In this document: piece by piece, positions 1-6,289 of the stretch
Layout of the letters: each line of letters opens with the position of its first letter
How positions within the stretch are numbered: position 1 is the first letter of the stretch
Assembly: GCA_002292895.1 (NCBI GenBank)
Contig: DBCE01000186.1
Coordinates: 15,842-35,969 of the forward strand
Length of the DNA: 20,128 bases
DNA from: Phycisphaerales bacterium UBA966
Lineage (GTDB): Bacteria; Planctomycetota; Phycisphaerae; Phycisphaerales; SM1A02
Direction of reading: 5' to 3'
Translations under genes and position numbers: made by a program
Notes under the pieces: generated by a model
What the model was told of the DNA's origin: nothing
What the model saw: the letters and a program-made list of their open reading frames with translations, nothing else
The model's database searches: none

Positions 1-1212
1 ACCGAGAATCACATCAACAAGCGTGCTCTTGCCAGATCCGCTTGGACCAATGAGGCCGACGGCCTGCCCGCGCACGATTGAAAGGGATACGTCACGTAGC
101 ACTGTTGATGGCGGCGATGGGTAGCTGAAGTGCAGTCGATCAACTTGAATGCAATCCCAATCTGCTGGCCCATGGCGTGTTGTTACGGTCTCAGGAGCGC
201 TTGCGTTACTCAATGCCACGCTGAGTGACCGCACCGAAACAAGTCCAAGACCCACGGCGTGCACTGCCGTCAGCATGCGACTGACCGATGGTACGAGTCG
301 GAAGACAGCAACTGCGAAGAGCCCGGCAACCGGAACGATCGTGTCGGCTGGTCGCCCGCGCATGGTCATCACCACCACCAGTACCGCAAGCCCTGCGACT
401 GCGAGTACCTCAATCCACAGCCGCGGCAGATCCCGAAGCGTCTGAACATGCCGGCCGATTCGCGCGCTTCGTTCCCCCGCGGCTGAAAACTGTCGGATGA
501 ACTCGCCCTCGCGATGCAGCAGCCGCGCCTCTTTGATGCCCCCAAAACCTTGCTGCAGGACACGAAATCGAAGCCGATCAAGCCTTCGCCGTTCGGTAGT
601 CAATCCGTCCGCCCGCGCGTCCGTCACTCGATGGAAGCCGTATCCAACGACCCCAAGCACCCCGATCACTAGCAATCCACCCGTCGGCTCAATCAACAAC
701 AGTAGCGCGCCGAGCGCCGCGACAACCAAAGCCTCAGAAACAAATGCGAGTGATGGAACTACTACACCGAATGCAAACTGATCAACCTCCTGAGTAACGG
801 CCTGCACGAGCGTTGCTGAGTTGTGTTGCAAGTGAAATGACCACGGCCGATGCAAATACGCAGCAAACAGTCGATTGCTTAGGGACCACTGCACTCCAAA
901 CGCATATCGATTCTGTTGCCAGGTCAGTGCTAGGCGGTATAGAGCCTTGACGAGATATGCAACAAGAAGCGCTAACACTCCAGCGAGCACTACGTATGAC
1001 CGATCTTGTTCCGCTAGCCAAGCCTGGACCCCGCTTGGAAGTAGTTCTAACGAACCACCCCCCGCCAGCAACGCAATGACCGGTATGGCAAGACCGACGC
1101 CGATTGTCTCCAGCGCTGCGCCGACAACCATCAACACCAACAACACCACTGCACCGCGCCTTTGGCGAGGTTCAAGTAGTTTCCATGAATCTCGAAGATC
1201 AGCGCCGTCCAT
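1..1212 (-). CDS. PglK-type ABC transporter (lipid-linked oligosaccharide flippase), C-terminus cut by window edge
   Basis: This gene encodes an ABC exporter half-transporter with a membrane domain fused to an ATPase. The first 404 residues are in the window. The N-terminus (WKLLEPRQRRGAVVLL) followed by a hydrophobic helix is typical of the PglK/WlaB family, which flips undecaprenyl-diphosphate oligosaccharides across the inner membrane. Hydrophobic segments lie near residues 20-50, 73-90, 150-192 and 264-308. The nucleotide-binding domain starts around 356, and Walker A (GPSGSGKST) is at 389-397; the signature and Walker B are beyond the edge. The ATG at 1212 overlaps the preceding stop as TAATG, so translation is probably coupled to the upstream glycosyltransferase. 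Position at the end of a glycosyltransferase/sulfotransferase operon supports a glycan substrate. Class is secure; the exact substrate is inferred, and lipid A or other polysaccharide export is possible. Confidence 0.88.
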   Translation of the reverse strand, partial: MDGADLRDSWKLLEPRQRRGAVVLLVLMVVGAALETIGVGLAIPVIALLAGGGSLELLPSGVQAWLAEQDRSYVVLAGVLALLVAYLVKALYRLALTWQQNRYAFGVQWSLSNRLFAAYLHRPWSFHLQHNSATLVQAVTQEVDQFAFGVVVPSLAFVSEALVVAALGALLLLIEPTGGLLVIGVLGVVGYGFHRVTDARADGLTTERRRLDRLRFRVLQQGFGGIKEARLLHREGEFIRQFSAAGERSARIGRHVQTLRDLPRLWIEVLAVAGLAVLVVVMTMRGRPADTIVPVAGLFAVAVFRLVPSVSRMLTAVHAVGLGLVSVRSLSVALSNASAPETVTTRHGPADWDCIQVDRLHFSYPSPPSTVLRDVSLSIVRGQAVGLIGPSGSGKSTLVDVILG

Positions 1213-2075
1213 TACTGAAGCCTTCCTGAAGATTCGCGGATCAATCGCAGCGCATCGCGCAAACGAACATCGTGCTGCAGGCGACCCGAAGATACCTGCG
1301 CATCCACCTCACCATCGTCGGGATTCAGCCGCCGAAACTCCTCGGGGAGTCGACCGTCAAGCAGCGCCTGATAGAGGATCCGCCAAGTAGCGCCCACGGA
1401 GCGCTTCAACTTTGTGTTACGAGCGTATGCGGCCCCACCCAATTGAATCTTGTTGTGAAACTGAGCGTAAGAGCGGATGGGAAAGTGCAAAATTGTGAGG
1501 GGAACAGCTCCGCAATCAACAACCGCGCCATCGCAGCGCACCGCGTGATTCCCCTGGTCAACTTCTATGAGCGGATTGGCGCGATGTGCAACCTTTGGCG
1601 GCAATGGCTTTCCCGCAGCCTGGATCGACTGCGTATCACGCAACGTCAGACGTTCAAAGAACGGCGCTGATAGAGGTAATGATGTCGGGACCACCGGGAA
1701 GTTCACCCGCGCAACACTTACTGCTGCCACCGCCGCTGCTGAGCTTGCAAATACGTCCTTCAGGCTTGCGCCGGGGATATCGGGGAACCAGAATTCGTCT
1801 GCATCACTATTGATGACCCAGTCAGCACCATGCTCGGTGGCGGCCAAGCGAGCCATCCGAGTAACCCACGCAGTTTGCATGTAGTCATCTTGCGGCTCAT
1901 GTAACACCCGTACCACGCCACGCCGTCGATACTCATCGAGGATCGCAGGCGTACTGTCGCGCGATAAGTTGTCTGTAACGATAATGAAATCGACCCCACG
2001 TGAGAGATGAAAATCCAAATTCTCCCGCAGGATGTCTTGCTCATCGCGCACTAACAGTGTCATGACAATTTTCAA
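1212..2075 (-). CDS. Glycosyltransferase, GT2-like (Glyco_tranf_2_4 type)
   Basis: The 287-residue product is a predicted cytoplasmic or membrane-associated glycosyltransferase. It opens with LKIVMTLLVRDEQDIL, and a nucleotide-sugar-binding strand VDFIIVTDNLSRD follows at about 28-40. A DADEFW metal-binding motif is at 91-96. This is the pattern of the family often annotated Glyco_tranf_2_4, which acts in surface polysaccharide assembly. I chose the TTG at 2075 because GGAG lies 6 nt upstream and the family's conserved N-terminus begins exactly there. Reading frame continues upstream to an ATG at 2114 and a TTG at 2126, but neither has a ribosome site. Its stop overlaps the start of the flippase gene. 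Sugar and acceptor cannot be told from sequence. Confidence 0.85.
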   Translation of the reverse strand: MKIVMTLLVRDEQDILRENLDFHLSRGVDFIIVTDNLSRDSTPAILDEYRRRGVVRVLHEPQDDYMQTAWVTRMARLAATEHGADWVINSDADEFWFPDIPGASLKDVFASSAAAVAAVSVARVNFPVVPTSLPLSAPFFERLTLRDTQSIQAAGKPLPPKVAHRANPLIEVDQGNHAVRCDGAVVDCGAVPLTILHFPIRSYAQFHNKIQLGGAAYARNTKLKRSVGATWRILYQALLDGRLPEEFRRLNPDDGEVDAQVSSGRLQHDVRLRDALRLIRESSGRLQ

Positions 2076-2142
2076 CGATGGCTCCAGTTCCGCATATGTG
2101 CACTGTCTGTACATGCAATGGGGCAATCATTCGATCGTGAAT

Positions 2143-2796
2143 TCATATGCATCCTGGCTGATATCCAAACGCTTCGAAGTCGCACTTATAGCGCTCTGCC
2201 ACCAACGCAAGAGCGCGCGCGGTAACCATATCGGCTCGGCGCGGTCGAACTCCGCGGTTTCGATGCGGCAACATGGCACGAACGTTCATAGCGCCACAAA
2301 TACGCGCAAAGTCTTGTTGCAGGCTCTCAAATCGACCGATTTCCTGGACCGCCAGATTTCCATCATCGCCCTGCAAGAATTCCAGTTGTGGTCGCAAGTG
2401 CGGATGATCAAGCCGAACTGCACGGACCACGAATTCTTCAAACTGCAGTCCGCTCAATTCAACATCGCGTGCGCGCGCGTAATCCAACAAATCACCATCC
2501 AAATTGGCCCACTCAGAGGCGAGGCGGTGTAGTGGATGTCGCACAAATGCGAACGATCGGTAGCCGTGGCGCCGATCTTCAGGGACCGCCTGGATGAATT
2601 CGCGCCAAGTGAGATGTTGTAAAAAGTTTGATCGCCACTGCATGGCCAACCACGCCGGCGAAGTAACTCGGCCGTACAGGACCTCCGCATCCTCAGTCCG
2701 CCAATCACGCAACATCCCCAACGCATCCTCGAGGCTCGTGCCTCCACACTTTGGAACATGGATGAATATGCATCGATACTGATGTGAAATCGGCAC
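2143..2796 (-). CDS. Sulfotransferase family protein (Sulfotransfer_2-like)
   Basis: The 217-residue product is a predicted PAPS-dependent sulfotransferase. The 5'-phosphosulfate-binding loop is IHVPKCGGTSLEDAL at about 12-26, and the 3'-phosphate-binding element is FVRHPLHRLASEW at 84-96. The KCGGTS form resembles carbohydrate sulfotransferases (Sulfotransfer_2 group). The GTG at 2796 begins 1 nt after the stop of the upstream sulfotransferase gene, and a strong GGAGGT lies 8 nt before it, so this start is well supported over a longer TTG-initiated reading. No signal peptide or membrane helix is visible. Placement among glycosyltransferases and a flippase suggests that it sulfates a glycan precursor or a surface glycan. 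The acceptor is unknown. Confidence 0.82.
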   Translation of the reverse strand: MPISHQYRCIFIHVPKCGGTSLEDALGMLRDWRTEDAEVLYGRVTSPAWLAMQWRSNFLQHLTWREFIQAVPEDRRHGYRSFAFVRHPLHRLASEWANLDGDLLDYARARDVELSGLQFEEFVVRAVRLDHPHLRPQLEFLQGDDGNLAVQEIGRFESLQQDFARICGAMNVRAMLPHRNRGVRPRRADMVTARALALVAERYKCDFEAFGYQPGCI

Positions 2797-2797
2797 G

Positions 2798-3649
2798 TTA
2801 TGCCACCTCCGCACTGGCGGCCTGCAGGCGTCGCGTCGTCGCCGCAACGCTCGCTCGTGCGCGCGTTCGCAGCATGAGATCGAGCGGCGGACGTGAATTC
2901 ATGAGACTGGGATCAGTGCGGGTAGTTGCCGCATGTTCCGGAAGCAGTACACCGCGTGACTCGCGCAGCCACCTCAGTAAACGCGGCATGTGCTCCCCTG
3001 CGCGTGCACCATCAATGAACGCCACTCGACCAGGAAATCGCGTCGCACACGCCAAGGCCCGATTGTTGTAGGTCTCCCAAAGCCGTATCGCCGCGTCATC
3101 TCGAGTCATCGGCAGCCCAAGTTTTCGAAGTGGCCACGCCCCACGAAAGTGATGCTGCAGCGGCAAGTCACGCCGGCGGCGCAAACTTGCCACTACGCCA
3201 GCCGCATCACGAAACGGAACGACAACCGTTAGCGATGGGAGCAATTCAAGCCAAAATTCAAGAAATAACGTAGTCCGCGGATCCTTCCACCCCCACGCCG
3301 AAGCCTCGGGGGTACCCATGGCGGGGTCAATAGATGACCTTCGCCGCGCCTCGTTCACGCGTTCACAAATCAATTCACGCGCTCGATCGCATAGGTCACC
3401 TGGCACCGACAAGGTGTGCGGCGCATCAGTCAACGCCCAGTCCGTACCATTCGCTGCCAATATCGCGTCGTGCAAATCCACAACTCGGCGATCCTCAAAG
3501 TAGCCCCGCTGGTTGTGCAAATTTGCAGGGATGAAGTTACGCCCAAGATCAACTCCCGCATCACCCAACATGCTGGCAATCAGTGATGTCCCGCTCCGGT
3601 GCATTCCCGCAATTGCCACGCACGCGCCGAATGAAATCTCTGAGCTCAT
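2798..3649 (-). CDS. Sulfotransferase family protein (Sulfotransfer_3-like)
   Basis: The 283-residue product has a clear PAPS 5'-phosphosulfate loop at 11-25 (VAIAGMHRSGTSLIA). A second element, VVVPFRDAAGVVASLRRR, sits near the middle of the chain where the 3'-phosphate site is expected; the usual Arg-x-Pro is replaced by Arg-Asp-Ala. The GMHRSGTSL variant is common in bacterial sulfotransferases found in polysaccharide clusters, some of which have unproven activity. The ATG at 3649 overlaps the preceding stop as ATGA and has GAGGAA about 6 nt upstream. It differs from the next gene's sulfotransferase in motif form and length, so the two are not a recent tandem duplication. Acceptor unknown; a glycan is inferred from context. 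Confidence 0.8.
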   Translation of the reverse strand: MSSEISFGACVAIAGMHRSGTSLIASMLGDAGVDLGRNFIPANLHNQRGYFEDRRVVDLHDAILAANGTDWALTDAPHTLSVPGDLCDRARELICERVNEARRRSSIDPAMGTPEASAWGWKDPRTTLFLEFWLELLPSLTVVVPFRDAAGVVASLRRRRDLPLQHHFRGAWPLRKLGLPMTRDDAAIRLWETYNNRALACATRFPGRVAFIDGARAGEHMPRLLRWLRESRGVLLPEHAATTRTDPSLMNSRPPLDLMLRTRARASVAATTRRLQAASAEVA

Positions 3650-4617
3650 GCCGACTTCCTCGCCCGTGTACGCAGCAAGTACTTGATCCAAAGAAACGCT
3701 TTCCGCCGAGTGGACGCGTTGCGCCGCGGCATCGGTGGAACATTCCGCAGGAACGCCGCAGACAGCCCCAGAAGATGCAAAGCAGTGGAAAGTGCCTGTC
3801 CCGGGCGGCCAAGTGTCTGCCGCGCAAGACGGCGGTGGCTCTCAATGAGGAGTGCTGGGTTATGACCATGAAATGCATGCGAATCACTCAAATGCGAAGT
3901 GCTCGCCGCACGAATGTGCGTCACCACAGCGCCCGGCTCATAGCGACCAATCCAGCCCGCGCGGTGCATGCGCCAACACCATTCGATCTCTTCGGCATAA
4001 AGAAAATATGCCTCGTTATAGCCACCAATGTCGGCTACGACCTGGGCACGGGTCATGATTGCGGCGCCAGTAATCCAGTCAACACCGATGGCGGTGTCGT
4101 AACCGTATTGATGATGCAGCGACAGGCAGTGCCGTGACTTTGGAAAGCGCCGGTCAAATCCGAGCATTGACCAACTAAATAAACCTGAGAGCACTGTGTG
4201 GAATCGATATGCCGAAAGCTGATGGGTTCCGTCTGCATTCAACAGCTTTGGACCGACGTACCCAACTCGTGGATCTCGTTCAAGTATGTCCAGCAGAAAC
4301 GAAATTGAACCAGGGTGACTCACTGTGTCTGGATTGAGGCAATAAACGAAGCGCCCGGTGGCAAGGCGAAACGCGCAGTTGTTGCCGCCCGCAAATCCAA
4401 GGTTGCGCTCAGTGCGGATCAGACGAACCCACGGGAACTCTTCCGCAACCATGTCCGCCGAACCATCATGCGATTGATTGTCGACCACAAATGTTTCACT
4501 TGTGCGTCCCGCGCATGCTGCGTGAATTGAACTCAAGCAGTCACGCAACAAGTCACGTGTGTTGAAGCTGACGATCACAATCGACACATCGGGACATGAA
4601 TCAGCAGGTGCGACCAC
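3646..4617 (-). CDS. Family 2 glycosyltransferase (WbbL-like rhamnosyltransferase type)
   Basis: The 323-residue product is a GT-A fold, family 2 glycosyltransferase. Motifs in order are the opening strand VSIVIVSFNTRDLL at 11-24, VVDNQSHDGS at 44-53, ERNLGFAGGNN at 70-80 and a DxD-equivalent NPDT at 95-98. A later YAEEIEWCWRMHRAGW is the acidic catalytic-base segment typical of this subgroup. The family includes WbbL-like rhamnosyltransferases, and divergent rmlA/rmlC make dTDP-rhamnose a reasonable donor, though this is inference. I chose GTG at 4617, about ten residues before the conserved strand; the frame is open further upstream without a better start. It is the first gene of the minus-strand operon and overlaps the next gene by 4 nt. 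Confidence 0.86.
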   Translation of the reverse strand: MVAPADSCPDVSIVIVSFNTRDLLRDCLSSIHAACAGRTSETFVVDNQSHDGSADMVAEEFPWVRLIRTERNLGFAGGNNCAFRLATGRFVYCLNPDTVSHPGSISFLLDILERDPRVGYVGPKLLNADGTHQLSAYRFHTVLSGLFSWSMLGFDRRFPKSRHCLSLHHQYGYDTAIGVDWITGAAIMTRAQVVADIGGYNEAYFLYAEEIEWCWRMHRAGWIGRYEPGAVVTHIRAASTSHLSDSHAFHGHNPALLIESHRRLARQTLGRPGQALSTALHLLGLSAAFLRNVPPMPRRNASTRRKAFLWIKYLLRTRARKSA

Positions 4618-4623
4618 GCCGGA

Positions 4624-4653
4624 AATATACCAATTTCCTAGGCTAAATACCAA
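4624..4653 (-). promoter_or_regulatory. Candidate promoter for the glycan operon, possibly leaderless
   Basis: On the minus strand TTGGTA (4653-4648) is followed after 18 nt by TATATT (4629-4624). The expected transcription start falls at or beside the GTG codon at 4617, and no Shine-Dalgarno is evident, so the mRNA may be leaderless. The -10 region overlaps an inverted repeat, GGAAAT-N6-ATTTCC (4621-4638). This is pattern matching only. Confidence 0.3.
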
Positions 4654-4786
4654 GATTGGCCATGTCTGTGCATTATCATCCAACCATGGACATGCACTCC
4701 CATTCCACAACCATGATTCGACTCACTCGGCTGACGGCGCCTCAGGATCCTTGTGGCGCGCTAGCAGCAGGTGCCGAGGGATCCCG

Positions 4787-5701
4787 ATGAACCGTCGCGG
4801 AATTGTTCTCGCTGGCGGCTCCGGAACACGGCTTCACCCTGCGACGATCGCCGTGTCAAAGCAGTTGCTACCAGTGTTTGACAAACCAATGATTTACTAT
4901 CCGCTGACCACGCTCATGCTGGCCGGCATTCGCGAGATATTGATCATCACCACGCCCGTGGACGCCCCGCTGTTCCGATTGCTACTTGGCGATGGCGCCC
5001 AGTGGGGAATCTCGATCTCCTATGCAGTTCAACCGAGTCCCGGTGGCATTGCCCAGGCATTCATTGTTGGCGCTGACTTTGTTCGCGATCAGCATTCGGC
5101 ACTGATCTTGGGAGACAACATATTTTACGGCCATGACCTTCCAGGAACGCTACGGACGGCATCAAGCGCACGAAACGGGGCCACGGTGATGGCGTACCGC
5201 GTGTCGGATCCCAACCGCTACGGTGTCGTGGAATTTGATGCGGCGGGTCGCGCCATTGGCATTGAGGAGAAACCGGTGAATGCAAGGTCACACCTTGCTG
5301 TCACCGGACTCTACTTCTATGACACGCGTGTTGTGGAGTTTGTGAAACAACTGCAACCTTCAACGCGCGGAGAGTTGGAAATCACAGATCTCAATCGAAT
5401 CTACCTGGATTCAGGGGATTTGAACGTCACCGTGCTCGGCCGAGGATTCGCATGGCTGGATACGGGAACGCATGACACGCTCCTTGAGGCGGGACAATTC
5501 ATCGCTACCCTGGAACGCCGCCAAGGACTAAAGGTGGCCTGCCCTGAAGAGATTGCATTTCGACAAGGATGGATCACTGGAACTGACATTGAGCGTATTG
5601 CGGCGCGCATGGTCGGGAGCGGCAGTGCTGCTGCACGCAATGACTCCGCCGCTGGCTACGGGCGGTATTTGCGTGGCTTGCTCAAGGAGAGCGGCCAGTG
5701 A
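4787..5701 (+). CDS. rmlA: Glucose-1-phosphate thymidylyltransferase (dTDP-glucose pyrophosphorylase)
   Basis: The enzyme makes dTDP-glucose from dTTP and glucose-1-phosphate, the first step of dTDP-L-rhamnose synthesis, in the cytoplasm. The 304-residue product has the normal family length. Visible motifs are the nucleotide-binding LAGGSGTRLHPAT at 8-20 with SKQLLPVFDKPM at 24-35, QPSPGGIAQAF at 82-92, LGDNIFYG at 108-115 (Asp110 would bind metal), EEKP at 160-163, GELEITDLN at 195-203 and WLDTGTHD at 223-230. The ATG at 4787 has GAGGG just upstream and starts right at the conserved N-terminus; the frame extends upstream to about 4559 but over the divergent gene, so I reject that. It overlaps rmlC by 4 nt (GTGA). 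RmlB and RmlD are not in the window. Confidence 0.95.
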   Translation: MNRRGIVLAGGSGTRLHPATIAVSKQLLPVFDKPMIYYPLTTLMLAGIREILIITTPVDAPLFRLLLGDGAQWGISISYAVQPSPGGIAQAFIVGADFVRDQHSALILGDNIFYGHDLPGTLRTASSARNGATVMAYRVSDPNRYGVVEFDAAGRAIGIEEKPVNARSHLAVTGLYFYDTRVVEFVKQLQPSTRGELEITDLNRIYLDSGDLNVTVLGRGFAWLDTGTHDTLLEAGQFIATLERRQGLKVACPEEIAFRQGWITGTDIERIAARMVGSGSAAARNDSAAGYGRYLRGLLKESGQ

Positions 5702-6258
5702 AATGGGAGGCGCTATCGATCCCTGGCCTCATGCTCGCCACGCCGCGCATTCACGGCGACGAACGGGGATTGCTCTTTGAGAGCTTTAACGAGAGTGAAT
5801 TTTGCAACGCCACTGGCGTCAACCCGCAATTTGTCCAAGAGAACCACTCGCGATCTGCATGCGGCGTCCTTCGAGGTATTCACTTACAGGCATTCCCGCG
5901 AGCGCAAGGCAAACTCGTGCGGGTAGTGCGCGGCGCGATATTTGACGTCGCGGTTGATGCCCGACGACATTCCCCCACATTTGGCGAGTGGTGTGGCGTG
6001 GAACTTTCCGAAACCAACCCCCAGGCGCTGTGGGTTCCCGCCGGATTCGGCCATGGCTTCCTATCATTGCGCGAGGACACCGAAGTCGTATATCGACTCA
6101 CTGACTACTGGCAGCCCACGCTGGAGCGGTTCATCCGATGGAACGATCCCGACCTCGGCATTGAGTGGCCGCAACACCTGCAGCCGATACTTGCCCCACG
6201 CGATGCAAACGCCGGCACACTTTCGGACATCCCAGACCACGAACTCCCGCCGTTCTGA
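5698..6258 (+). CDS. rmlC: dTDP-4-dehydrorhamnose 3,5-epimerase
   Basis: RmlC epimerises dTDP-4-keto-6-deoxy-D-glucose at C3 and C5, the third step of dTDP-L-rhamnose synthesis. The 186-residue length is typical. Conserved pieces are VLRGIHLQ at 57-64 with the catalytic His62, GKLVRVVRGAIFDVAVD at 71-87, WVPAGFGHGFLSL at 112-124, Tyr132 in VVYRLTDYW, and APRDA at 166-170, whose Asp169 pairs with His62 in the family. The common HYQ is HLQ here. It starts at GTG 5698, inside the rmlA stop, with AAGGAG 8 nt upstream, so the two genes are translationally coupled. Its stop lies 31 nt from the convergent end of the large secreted-protein gene. Confidence 0.94.
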   Translation: MKWEALSIPGLMLATPRIHGDERGLLFESFNESEFCNATGVNPQFVQENHSRSACGVLRGIHLQAFPRAQGKLVRVVRGAIFDVAVDARRHSPTFGEWCGVELSETNPQALWVPAGFGHGFLSLREDTEVVYRLTDYWQPTLERFIRWNDPDLGIEWPQHLQPILAPRDANAGTLSDIPDHELPPF

Positions 6259-6289
6259 AGCGGAATTACGCTTGACGCGTTGCACCGAT

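Noticed and set aside
4559..4786. N-terminal extension of RmlA by 76 residues
   Set aside because: It overlaps the divergent glycosyltransferase gene, looks non-conserved, and the ATG at 4787 has GAGGG and begins at the family N-terminus.
6258..6273. AAGCG-GAATTA-CGCTT hairpin between convergent rmlC and the secreted-protein gene
   Set aside because: A 5-bp stem without a T-run on either strand is too weak to call a terminator.
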